Source: Lachnospiraceae bacterium
GTDB taxonomy: Bacteria; Bacillota; Clostridia; Lachnospirales; Lachnospiraceae
Assembly (NCBI GenBank): GCA_021770245.1
Contig: JAETRI010000037.1
Coordinates: 1-64,000, forward strand
Direction of reading: 5' to 3'
Length of the DNA: 64,000 nt
Below the pieces are notes generated by a model, which saw only the letters and a list, made by a program, of their open reading frames with translations, did not search any database and had not been told where the DNA came from. Positions within the stretch are counted from its first letter, which is position 1; every line of letters begins with the position of its first letter. The translations under genes and the position numbers were made by a program. Below are positions 17,199 through 25,284 of the stretch, piece by piece.

Positions 17199-18593
17199 TC
17201 AGAAACCCGCCATCACGGCTCCCCAGACGAAAACCAGCTGGAGCAGGAAGAAAAGCCCGAACAATGGCAGGAAGAATTTCCACCATTTATTCAACGGCAC
17301 GCCCGCAATACCGCAGCCGATGGCGATATTGGCCGTGGGCCATAAAAGGTTGGAGAAGCCGTCGCCGAACTGGAAGCACAGAACCGTCACTTCCCGGGTT
17401 AACCCCATCAGATCGCCCAGCGGGGCCATCAGGGGAATGATGGTGGCGGCCTGGCCGCTTCCGGAAGGGATCACGAAGTTGATCAGGGTCTGGATGATCA
17501 GCATACCGGTGGCGGAAATCAGCGGCGGCAGGCCGTCGAGCTGGCTGGAGAGAAAATAGATGATGGTATCGATGATCTTACCGTCCTGCATGACGATAAG
17601 TACGGCCTTGGCTACACCGACGATCATGGCGCCGAATACGATATCCTTACATCCGTTGATGAATTCCACGGCGATTTTATCCGGGCTCCATCCGAAGATC
17701 AATGCCACCACGATGCCCATCAGTAAAAAGACGCCGGTCAGCTGGGTATTGCCCCAGCCCTGTTTCAGGAAACCGTAAAAAATCCACACCAGGCAGGCCA
17801 GGATCACGAGCAGGGTTGCTGTTTCCCTCTTCCCCATGGGAAGCTGCTTCAGTTCTTCCTTGTCAAAGGAAAACAGGCTCTCTTCTCCGGCCATCAGGCT
17901 TTTGGATGGATCCGCCTTGATCCGTTTCCCGTATCGGAAGATCCACCACAGGGATACGAGGCTGAACAGGATGAAGATCGCAACGCGGATCCCCATGCCG
18001 GAATAAATGGGGATACCGGCTATGGACTGGGCGATCACGATGGTATAGGGATTCATCAGGGCTGCGGCAAAGCCCACGCCGATGCCCAGAAGCACGATGG
18101 AGAAACCGAACATGGCGTCATATCCCAAGGCAATTCCCATGCCCACCATAATCGGAATCAGGCCGTTAAAGTCGTTCCACATGCCGAACAAAGAGGCGCA
18201 TATGGCAAAAAACAGAAAAAATATGGGAACCAGGATTTTTTCTTTCCCGTCAAATTTGCGCAGCAAGGCCCCCATCATTGCGTTAAAAGATCCCGTTTTG
18301 ATAACCATGGAAAAGGCTCCGTTTACGATGAAGATGAGCATCATCACATCCGCGCCGGAAATGAGGCCCCTGTGGAAGGAACCGAAAAAGTCCAGCAGAT
18401 TTGTGGGTTTGCCGTCCTCCACATAATGGTAGGAGCCGGGAATGACCAGATTCCGCACGGTGCCGTTCACATCCACGGCTTCATAATCAAATTCCCCTGC
18501 CGGAATGATCCAGGTGAGTATGCCGGCCACTGCTACCAGACAGAACAGAATGACGAAAACATGGGGCAGTTTCTTCTTTTTTGTTGTATCCAT
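17199..18593 (-). CDS. YfcC/DcuC-type (UIT) membrane transporter
   Basis: A 464-residue integral membrane protein with about 12 hydrophobic segments. The N-terminus (MDTTKKKK then a helix ending in WIIPAGEFDY) is typical of the YfcC family of the ion-transporter superfamily, annotated as C4-dicarboxylate or basic amino acid/arginine-ornithine carriers. The later FVIPSGSGQAA and GDGFSNLLWPT stretches are the re-entrant substrate-site motifs. The start follows GGAGGGAGA. A TATACT box with a TTGTAC lies upstream. It is probably co-transcribed with the M20 hydrolase. Substrate unknown. Confidence 0.85.
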   Translation of the reverse strand: MDTTKKKKLPHVFVILFCLVAVAGILTWIIPAGEFDYEAVDVNGTVRNLVIPGSYHYVEDGKPTNLLDFFGSFHRGLISGADVMMLIFIVNGAFSMVIKTGSFNAMMGALLRKFDGKEKILVPIFFLFFAICASLFGMWNDFNGLIPIMVGMGIALGYDAMFGFSIVLLGIGVGFAAALMNPYTIVIAQSIAGIPIYSGMGIRVAIFILFSLVSLWWIFRYGKRIKADPSKSLMAGEESLFSFDKEELKQLPMGKRETATLLVILACLVWIFYGFLKQGWGNTQLTGVFLLMGIVVALIFGWSPDKIAVEFINGCKDIVFGAMIVGVAKAVLIVMQDGKIIDTIIYFLSSQLDGLPPLISATGMLIIQTLINFVIPSGSGQAATIIPLMAPLGDLMGLTREVTVLCFQFGDGFSNLLWPTANIAIGCGIAGVPLNKWWKFFLPLFGLFFLLQLVFVWGAVMAGF

Positions 18594-18618
18594 ATCAATC
18601 TCCCTCCTTTTATGGGAA

Positions 18619-18645
18619 AGTATAGCATACGACATTCCCGTACAA
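18619..18645 (-). promoter_or_regulatory. Possible promoter for the YfcC-type gene
   Basis: Minus strand TTGTAC (18645-18640), 15-base spacer (short), TATACT (18624-18619). Confidence 0.45.
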
Positions 18646-18706
18646 CATTGTAAATCGTGCTATAAAACACCTTATTCGTGCTGATTTGTTCCGGCTGGGA
18701 AATTTT

Positions 18707-20158
18707 TTAATATTCTCCGCCCCCGTGTGTATATCTGTCAAAATTGATATCCTTTTTTCGACGGCGTTTGCGGTGCAGGCCGCGTCCTGTACGTTTTCTG
18801 CCGAAGCTGTAGTTACGGATCAGGGTGGTCATATTAAAAAGAAGAAACAGCAGGACGGCTCCTGCGGCTATGGGAATCAGGATGGATCGGACATTAATAT
18901 AGATCTGCCCTTCCGGATGATCCCGGTCGGAAGAAACTGCTTCTCCTGCAAAAGCCTGCTGCGCAATTTCCACCGTGGCCTTACCCACATATACGCCGTT
19001 ATACGTGTATTCCAGACGGGCTATGGTACTGCCGTCCCCCTGTCCGTCATAGGACAATTCGGCCGATGTGTCCTCGTACTCGGCCGTATCGGGAAGGACG
19101 ATGGTGTCCGAAGGATGGATGGCCAGGATCGGAGAGGAATTTCCGAATACATCGCTGTCCGATTCAAAGAAGCTGTTGCTCCCGAAGGTATAACGGGTAT
19201 CCTCATCCGCCACATTGACCATGCGGAAATGGTTAAAACCGTAATTAAACAGTTCAATGGTATCCGTAAACTGGGCGGGGGATTCTTCCTTCATAATGAC
19301 GCAGATGAGCCGCATCCCGTCCTTCTGCGCGCAGGAAACCAAGGTCTGCCGGGCCTGAGACGTATAGCCGGTTTTGCTGCCCACCAGATATTCATAGGCA
19401 TGCTCCTTACCGGAAAGAAGCTGATTTTTGGAATTGGCATACAGTTCCCGGGGAAGGGCGGAGGAAGGGGGGAAAATATAGGAAGGCGTGCTGGAGATCT
19501 TGCACAGCAGGTCGTTCGCGAAGAAAGCCCTCCCGATCAGCGCCATATCGTAGGCGGAGGTATAGTGGTCCTCATCGAAAATCCCGTTGGTGGTGACAAA
19601 ATGGGAATCCACGCAGCCCAGCTCTCCGGCGCGTTCATTCATCAGCGCCACAAAATCCTCCATACTTCCGCTGATGTGTTCCCCGAGGGCGTTTCCGGCC
19701 TCGTTGGCCGATCCCACCAGGAGGGCATAGAGAGACTGCTCCACGGTGAGCCCTTCTCCCGCCCGGATGCCGATATTGGAGTCGGACTGCCAGTCGATGC
19801 TGTCAACGGCCCGGTGAGAATAGGAAACCATGTCGTCCAGAGGACAATTTTCTATGGTGATCAGCCCGGTAAGTATTTTCGTGATGCTGGCAGGATACAG
19901 CTTGTCATGGATATTTTTGGCATACAGGATGGCCCCGGTCTGCGCTTCCATCAGGATGGCGGACTGGGCGCCCAGGGTAGGCCCGTAGGGCCAGTTTTCC
20001 CAGGCATTGGATTCCACGGGCATATCCCTGCGCGCGTCCGCTTCCGCCTGATAATCCACGGGCTCCGCAAAGGAGCGGATGCACGGAACCGCCGACATAA
20101 CCACGGCCGATAAAAGGGCTGCTGCTTTTATGATAAAAGAATGCTTTATTATATGCAT
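18707..20158 (-). CDS. dacF: D-alanyl-D-alanine carboxypeptidase
   Basis: A 483-residue penicillin-binding protein of the DacA/DacF class that trims the terminal D-Ala from peptidoglycan stem peptides. It has a signal peptide (cleavage likely after SFA, residue 31). The three active-site motifs are S91-I-T-K94, S150-A-N152 and K262-T-G264. A C-terminal region with a membrane helix (about residues 435-460) and a basic tail anchors it in the membrane; that differs from the amphipathic anchor of PBP5. The start at 20158 has GGAGG five bases upstream. It diverges from trmB. The symbol is a best fit among sporulation and vegetative paralogues. Confidence 0.9.
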   Translation of the reverse strand: MHIIKHSFIIKAAALLSAVVMSAVPCIRSFAEPVDYQAEADARRDMPVESNAWENWPYGPTLGAQSAILMEAQTGAILYAKNIHDKLYPASITKILTGLITIENCPLDDMVSYSHRAVDSIDWQSDSNIGIRAGEGLTVEQSLYALLVGSANEAGNALGEHISGSMEDFVALMNERAGELGCVDSHFVTTNGIFDEDHYTSAYDMALIGRAFFANDLLCKISSTPSYIFPPSSALPRELYANSKNQLLSGKEHAYEYLVGSKTGYTSQARQTLVSCAQKDGMRLICVIMKEESPAQFTDTIELFNYGFNHFRMVNVADEDTRYTFGSNSFFESDSDVFGNSSPILAIHPSDTIVLPDTAEYEDTSAELSYDGQGDGSTIARLEYTYNGVYVGKATVEIAQQAFAGEAVSSDRDHPEGQIYINVRSILIPIAAGAVLLFLLFNMTTLIRNYSFGRKRTGRGLHRKRRRKKDINFDRYTHGGGEY

Positions 20159-20360
20159 GATAACCTCCATGGCGTATCTTCTGCGGCAATACTAAATGCC
20201 GGAAGAACCGCCGCAGTGCGGTTTGTTTATGCTGCGGATACGGTTTGGGATTCGCAGCTCGCTTCTGCTCCATCCTATCATAGGGGCGCGGCAGTTTCAA
20301 GCTATTCGGGAGGCCGCAGGGCCGCTCTTGTGTTTATTCTGGCCTATGTTTGTTCTTCCA

Positions 20361-20389
20361 TTGATTTTTGTCCCGTCTTCCGCTATACT
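20361..20389 (+). promoter_or_regulatory. Promoter for trmB and the envelope cluster
   Basis: TTGATT (20361-20366), 17-base spacer, TATACT (20384-20389). The predicted start near 20396 gives a leader of about 116 nt that consists almost entirely of three hairpins. The rest of the 353-base gap with dacF (20159-20360) shows nothing I can name. Confidence 0.65.
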
Positions 20390-20402
20390 GAACGAAAAGA
20401 AG

Positions 20403-20506
20403 CCGCCGCTTTGGCGGCGGAATGCAAAGGGTTAAGTTTGAAACTACGTTTCAAACTCTTTATTTGGTGGCAATATCGCAGGCATAGCCTGCGATATGCA
20501 AAGGGT
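20403..20506 (+). promoter_or_regulatory. Three-hairpin leader of trmB
   Basis: In order: ccgccg/cggcgg (20403-20408, 20415-20420) followed by gcaaaggg; gtttgaaac-tac-gtttcaaac (20436-20456, 9 bp) followed by a short linker; atatcgcaggc-ata-gcctgcgatat (20473-20497, 11 bp) followed by gcaaagggtgaaatATG. The last two hairpins and their linker recur at 55694-55752 and, inverted, at 41814-41873, with paired substitutions in the stems. No U-tracts are seen. Confidence 0.7.
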
Positions 20507-20511
20507 GAAAT

Positions 20512-21150
20512 ATGAGACTGAAAAATATACCGGGCTCCAGAGAAGAGATAGCGGCCAGCCGTTTTGTGGTACATGATCCGGAGGAATACAGGGGCCGCTG
20601 GAGCGCCTTGTTCGGGAATGATCATCCGCTGCATATTGAAATCGGCACAGGGAAGGGAAAGTTTATCATGGGCATGGCGGTTCTTCATCCGGAGATAAAT
20701 TATGTCGGGATTGAGAAGTATTCCAGCGTCCTCCTGCGCGCCGTCCAGAAGATGGAGGAGCAGGAGCTTTCCAACGTGAAATTCATCCGCATGGATGCGG
20801 AGGATCTCACAGAGGTATTCGGCAGGGGAGAGGCCGGCCGGATCTATCTGAATTTCTCCGATCCGTGGCCCAAGGACAGACACGCAAAGCGTCGTCTGCC
20901 CTCCAGGCAGTTCCTGGGCAGATATGATGAAATCCTGGAAAAGGGCGGCAGGGTGGAGTTTAAAACGGACAATAGGGATCTTTTTGAATTCGCCCTGGGA
21001 GAGTTGGAACCGGCAGGCTGGAGACTTGAGGAAGTGACGTTCGATCTCCATGGGGACGACAGGCTGGCAGAGGGAAACGTGATGACCGAATACGAGGAAC
21101 GTTTTTCCGCGGCCGGGAACCCGATCTGTAAGTATATCATCAGCCGGTAG
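20512..21150 (+). CDS. trmB: tRNA (guanine-N7-)-methyltransferase
   Basis: A 212-residue SAM-dependent methyltransferase that makes m7G46 in tRNA. The SAM motif HIEIGTGKGKFI (about residues 42-53) and the family motif NFSDPWPKDRHAKRRL are both present, and the length is typical. AAAGGG six bases upstream fixes the start. It is the first gene after the three-hairpin leader and is followed, 80 bases on, by the membrane glycosyltransferase gene. Confidence 0.95.
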   Translation: MRLKNIPGSREEIAASRFVVHDPEEYRGRWSALFGNDHPLHIEIGTGKGKFIMGMAVLHPEINYVGIEKYSSVLLRAVQKMEEQELSNVKFIRMDAEDLTEVFGRGEAGRIYLNFSDPWPKDRHAKRRLPSRQFLGRYDEILEKGGRVEFKTDNRDLFEFALGELEPAGWRLEEVTFDLHGDDRLAEGNVMTEYEERFSAAGNPICKYIISR

Positions 21151-21195
21151 GACACAGCCGGGCTATTCGGAAATCATAACGCAGAATTGCGGGCG

Positions 21196-21226
21196 ATGCA
21201 CGCGTGCCTTGCGCGTAGACGGGAGT
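21196..21226 (+). promoter_or_regulatory. Hairpin/SD cassette before the GT39-like gene
   Basis: acgcgt-gcctt-gcgcgt (21200-21216, with one G-U pair) is followed by agacgggagtacaaATG. It resembles the TACGCG family but has a shorter spacing to the start. Confidence 0.45.
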
Positions 21227-21230
21227 ACAA

Positions 21231-22601
21231 ATGAAGCGTTTCAAAGGAAATACCAAGGAGGCGCTCCGGCTGATTTTGGCGGCGGGAGGGCTGCTGCGCC
21301 TGTTTTATGTCTGCTTTTCCACGATCTATGACAGACAGTACGATATCGGTCTGATCGATCTGGATGCGGGCCATACGGTGACGGGCGGGCATTTGGCCTA
21401 TATCCAGTACCTATACGAGAACTGGAGAATGCCGGATTTCGATCCCACCAGCGTCTATCAGTTCCATCATCCGCCGCTGCACCATTTTCTGTGTGCCGTT
21501 TGGATGAAATTCGTTTCTTTCTTTGTCAGGGATACGGCCGTGGTGGAGGAATCCATCCAGGCTGTGCCCTTTGTATGCTCGCTGCTTATTTTGTGGGTGC
21601 TGCTGCGGATCATAAGGCAGTTTGCCCTGCAGGAAAAGACGGTCTGTTTTTTGATGGCCCTTTTTGCGTTTCATCCGGCTCTTGTGCTTGCGTCCGGAAG
21701 CGTGAACAACGATTGTATGGCGCTTCTTTTCACCCTCCTGTGCGTCTACTATGCCATAGAATGGGGACGAAGGCCCACCCTGGTCTGTATCGGAAAGCTG
21801 GCTCTGGTCCTGGGACTGGGAATGATGACGAAACAGAGCGTGGCCGAGATGGCCTTTCCCATCGGAGCGGTTTTCCTCTATGTGCTTCTCGTGCATATCC
21901 GGGAAGAAGGGCTGCGGGGAAAAAAGGTAAAGAAGCTGGCAGCTTCGTTTGGCGTCTTTGGTCTAATCAGTATTCCGTTGGGGATGTGGTTCTATGTGAG
22001 GAATCTCCTGCGTTACCGGGTCTCCTTTCTGTGGGTTTACGAACTGCCGGAGGATTCCTGGCAGTATACGGGGAATGTCAGCGTAATCAATCGGTTTTTA
22101 TGGCCCGTTCCCCGGGAAATGGCAGATAATCTGAAGAATTTCCGCATCGGATGCGGATATAATATTTGGATGCAGATCCTTCGTACCTCCGTGCTGGGCG
22201 AGTGGGACATGGCCGGGGTGGGGAAGCCCGTAAAGCTTCTGGCGGTGCTTTTGATGCTGCTGGGGGGGATTTTGGCCCTGACGGCGTTTGTCTGTTTTGT
22301 ATGGGTTTTCGGGATCTCGGTAAAGGAAAAACGGATGGATCCGCCGGCCTGGCTGTTGTGCGTATCGGGATATCTGGTGACGATGATCGGCTATTTCATC
22401 TTTGCCTATAAATATCCGCAGCAGTGCAGTATGCATTTTCGATATATTGAAATTACCCTGCTGTTCCCTGCCCTGGGGCTGGGATTCGTGCTGCAGGAGC
22501 ACAGGAGCCGGTATTTTTGTCGGACAATCTGGGGAGTGCTCGTCTGTTTTGGAGTATGCAGCGTTTTGATGACCGGCGTATGGTGTCTGGGGATCGGCTG
22601 A
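21231..22601 (+). CDS. GT39-like membrane glycosyltransferase
   Basis: A 456-residue polytopic protein with roughly 10-12 membrane helices. It has the early extracytoplasmic acidic loop (IDLDAGHTVTGGHLAYIQYL) and HHPPLHHFL typical of GT-C transferases that use polyprenyl-phosphate sugars (dolichyl-phosphate-mannose mannosyltransferase/ArnT relatives). These add sugars to envelope polymers or proteins outside the membrane. It is followed 27 bases later by a YfhO-type gene, in a cluster with SGNH and acyltransferase genes, pointing to envelope glycan decoration. Donor and acceptor are unknown. Confidence 0.75.
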   Translation: MKRFKGNTKEALRLILAAGGLLRLFYVCFSTIYDRQYDIGLIDLDAGHTVTGGHLAYIQYLYENWRMPDFDPTSVYQFHHPPLHHFLCAVWMKFVSFFVRDTAVVEESIQAVPFVCSLLILWVLLRIIRQFALQEKTVCFLMALFAFHPALVLASGSVNNDCMALLFTLLCVYYAIEWGRRPTLVCIGKLALVLGLGMMTKQSVAEMAFPIGAVFLYVLLVHIREEGLRGKKVKKLAASFGVFGLISIPLGMWFYVRNLLRYRVSFLWVYELPEDSWQYTGNVSVINRFLWPVPREMADNLKNFRIGCGYNIWMQILRTSVLGEWDMAGVGKPVKLLAVLLMLLGGILALTAFVCFVWVFGISVKEKRMDPPAWLLCVSGYLVTMIGYFIFAYKYPQQCSMHFRYIEITLLFPALGLGFVLQEHRSRYFCRTIWGVLVCFGVCSVLMTGVWCLGIG

Positions 22602-22628
22602 GCGCAGGAAAGCGAGGAGACGGAGAAA

Positions 22629-25277
22629 ATGGACGCTAAACGGGAAAAAAAAAGGAAGAACCGGGCGCAGCTGATCCTGACTGCGGGAGTTGGCGCCGGG
22701 ATTTTTTTCCTCCTTTTTGTGCTTCGCGGCCTTTGGCCTCTGGGAGAGGGGTCTATCCTGATGATCGATCTGCATACCCAGTACATGCCTCTTCTCTATC
22801 GCTTTTACGACGTGGTGACAGGGGCCAAAAACCTCTTTGTGGACCTGTCCGTATCCGGAGGGATGAATCTGTATGCGGATACGGTAAACGAACTGATCAA
22901 CCCGTTTAATTACCTGATTCTGCCCTTCGGGAGGGACAGGCTGAGCCTGGCGGTGAACCTCCTGCCCGTATTTTACGGGACTGCCGCCGCCGTTACGTCC
23001 TGTGCGGCGCTGCAGAGGCTGTGGCCGGGGAAGCGCAGATATAACGTGATCCTCAGCCTTTCCTATGCCTTCAGCGGTTACATGGCCTATCAATTTCAGA
23101 TCATCCGCTGGCTCTATCTGCCGGTTTTGTTTCCTCTTTATCTGCTCGCCATGGTGCGCACCCTGCGAAAGGGACGATGGGGCGCCTATGCCCTGTTACT
23201 GGGTTATCAGCTGGCCCTTAGTCTGCAGATGGGCGCAATGGCGCTGCTTTTTGCCCTGTTCGGAAGCGGGGCCTGGTTTTGGCTGCAAAAGGGGGAGGGA
23301 AGTAAGGCCCGCCGGTCCTGCGTCGGCCTGGGACTGGGGACGCTTACGGGAGTGCTCCTGTCGTCCCCGGTACTGCTGCCGCAGATCCTGCTTTTGCTGC
23401 ATTCGGCCCGGGCGGGGGAAAACCTGTCCTATTTTTCCGTGATGAAACGGCACGGGCTGAACGATTTATTTGAAAGGGCGTTCCAGGTGTTTCAGCCGGT
23501 ACTGGCCGGCCTGGTAATCTATTGGGGCGGAAAAGGAATCAAAAGGCTGCGGCGGAGCAAAGAAAAATTACCGCGGGAGGGAAAGGCGCTCCTGGGATGG
23601 AATCTGTTTTTGTGCCTGACGGTGGCGGCCCAGCCCAGCAATCTGCTCTGGCATCTGGGCTCCTATATGTGCTTTCCGGTGCGCTATGCCTATATGGTGC
23701 TTTTTTCCTGCGTGCTGCTGGGGAAATGGCTGGCGGTGTGGACGGAGGAAAAGGAGGAAGACGGGATCCGGGTCCGGCCCTTCCCGGCCGTCGGCGCTCT
23801 GTGCCTGTCCGCTGCGGCGGTGGCGGGAAGTCTTTTTTATCAGGATAGGATCACCCAGGCTTTCTCTTCTTTGGCCATCAGCATGACCTGTCCCGGGGAG
23901 GCGGCGCGGGCGGCGTTTCTTCTCCTTCTGATTGCGGCGGGAAGCCTGCTGGCGCTGGGAGCCGGGAGAGCCCGGCGGATTTTGTTAACCTGTATGGCTG
24001 GTGCGTCCGGATTGTGTTTTTTTCTGTTTCTCATGCTTCCCCGGGATTCGCAGGTGCGGCAGTTCAATGAGGCGGCTTATGCGCGTCTGAACCGGGAATA
24101 CGTACAAAACCGCGGTTCGGAAAAGACGGCGGGCTTTGCCAGGGCGCAGGATGATCCGGACCTGCCGCTGAATGCCGCACTGGTGCGCGGGGGAAGCTCT
24201 TTGTCCGGCTATTTTCCCTCCGGCTGCGAAAAGGTTTATGCGGAGGGGATGGAAAAGCTGGGTTATTTAACGCCCTGGGTTTCGGTGCGCAGCTGGGGAG
24301 GGACGCGTATTTCCGACGGGCTTTTGGGAATTGCCGGGGCCGATCCGGTTTTTCCGGGCGGAGTATTCTTCCCCGACGACCCGGAGGAGATACGTTTTCT
24401 GTACGAGGAGGCCTGTACCGGAGGACCTCTGGCCGTTCAGGACGCACTTGGCAGGCTGCTTGCGGGAGAAGAGATTCTGGAGCGCATATCCTGGGGGACG
24501 CTTCCCGGGGACGGGGAAGGCGGACGGATCCTGGAGCTTTCGGAGGAATGCGCTCTGTACCTGGATGCGGCCAGGGAAGCGGGATTTCTGTCCGTCCGGA
24601 TAAACGGCGCGGAAATAGAGTTTCCGGAAGGGATGCTTCGGGAAAGCCCCCATAGGCTGTTGTATCTGGGCACGTATCCGGCGGGAAGCGTGCGGATCCT
24701 GGCAGAAGAACGGGGCGGAGGCCCGCTTCCCGGGGAAGGGATGAATCTGGGGCTTCTTTTCGTGAACCGTTGGGAGAAAGCGGCCGGGAAGGTTCTGGAG
24801 AAAAAAGGCCGGGCGGAGGCCCTGGAGGCGGGACAGGTGTACCTGAAAGAACGGGAGGGGGAAATCGTCGTCCGTCCGGGAGATGGAAGGGGAGCGGGCA
24901 CATTGTTCCTGCCCGTGGCCGCCTGTGACGGCTGGCAGGTGTATGCGGACGGAAAGGACTGCAGACCGGAGCGGCTTTGGGGCGGTTTCCTAGGCGTGCG
25001 GCTTTCGGGAGAGGAAGAAGAGCTGGTCTTCCGGTTCGTTCCGCCCGGATGGAAGGCGGGTCTGCTCTTGGGCCTGCTGGGCCTGATTGGCCTGGGCTTC
25101 CATGGCCTTTTTGGCATACGGGGGTCTTTTGCACAAAGGAGAGAGAAAACGGAGGAGCTGGTCTTTACCGTCTACCGGGTGATTCTGGCCGCGGGGCTGA
25201 TCGGCATCTACGGGATTCCGAATGTGGGGCTGCTATGTTATCTGTGCGGCAGGGCGATCGGCATATTTTTTAAATAG
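22629..25277 (+). CDS. YfhO family membrane protein
   Basis: An 882-residue protein with about 12-14 membrane helices. It has a long extracytoplasmic region (about residues 480-790) and a final pair of helices. The opening LMIDLHTQYMPLLYRFYD and the SVSGGMNLYAD and LINPFNYLILPF stretches are hallmarks of the YfhO family, GT-C-like proteins implicated in lipoteichoic acid or other glycan glycosylation. It follows the GT39-like gene and precedes a GH20-like gene, with close spacing suggesting co-transcription. Start supported by cgaggagacgg upstream. Confidence 0.88.
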   Translation: MDAKREKKRKNRAQLILTAGVGAGIFFLLFVLRGLWPLGEGSILMIDLHTQYMPLLYRFYDVVTGAKNLFVDLSVSGGMNLYADTVNELINPFNYLILPFGRDRLSLAVNLLPVFYGTAAAVTSCAALQRLWPGKRRYNVILSLSYAFSGYMAYQFQIIRWLYLPVLFPLYLLAMVRTLRKGRWGAYALLLGYQLALSLQMGAMALLFALFGSGAWFWLQKGEGSKARRSCVGLGLGTLTGVLLSSPVLLPQILLLLHSARAGENLSYFSVMKRHGLNDLFERAFQVFQPVLAGLVIYWGGKGIKRLRRSKEKLPREGKALLGWNLFLCLTVAAQPSNLLWHLGSYMCFPVRYAYMVLFSCVLLGKWLAVWTEEKEEDGIRVRPFPAVGALCLSAAAVAGSLFYQDRITQAFSSLAISMTCPGEAARAAFLLLLIAAGSLLALGAGRARRILLTCMAGASGLCFFLFLMLPRDSQVRQFNEAAYARLNREYVQNRGSEKTAGFARAQDDPDLPLNAALVRGGSSLSGYFPSGCEKVYAEGMEKLGYLTPWVSVRSWGGTRISDGLLGIAGADPVFPGGVFFPDDPEEIRFLYEEACTGGPLAVQDALGRLLAGEEILERISWGTLPGDGEGGRILELSEECALYLDAAREAGFLSVRINGAEIEFPEGMLRESPHRLLYLGTYPAGSVRILAEERGGGPLPGEGMNLGLLFVNRWEKAAGKVLEKKGRAEALEAGQVYLKEREGEIVVRPGDGRGAGTLFLPVAACDGWQVYADGKDCRPERLWGGFLGVRLSGEEEELVFRFVPPGWKAGLLLGLLGLIGLGFHGLFGIRGSFAQRREKTEELVFTVYRVILAAGLIGIYGIPNVGLLCYLCGRAIGIFFK

Positions 25278-25284
25278 GAAACCG

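Noticed and set aside
18686-20113. 475-codon open frame on the plus strand opposite dacF
   Set aside because: It is antisense to a carboxypeptidase with all catalytic motifs; G+C-rich coding regions here leave long open frames on the other strand. The same applies to 24064-25134, 37471-38598, 45367-46254 and 46402-47502 (minus) and 15956-17020 (plus).
20403-20506. Known riboswitch or transcription attenuator before trmB
   Set aside because: No terminator-like hairpin with a U-tract and no riboswitch consensus that I recognise; the same module occurs before genes of unrelated function.
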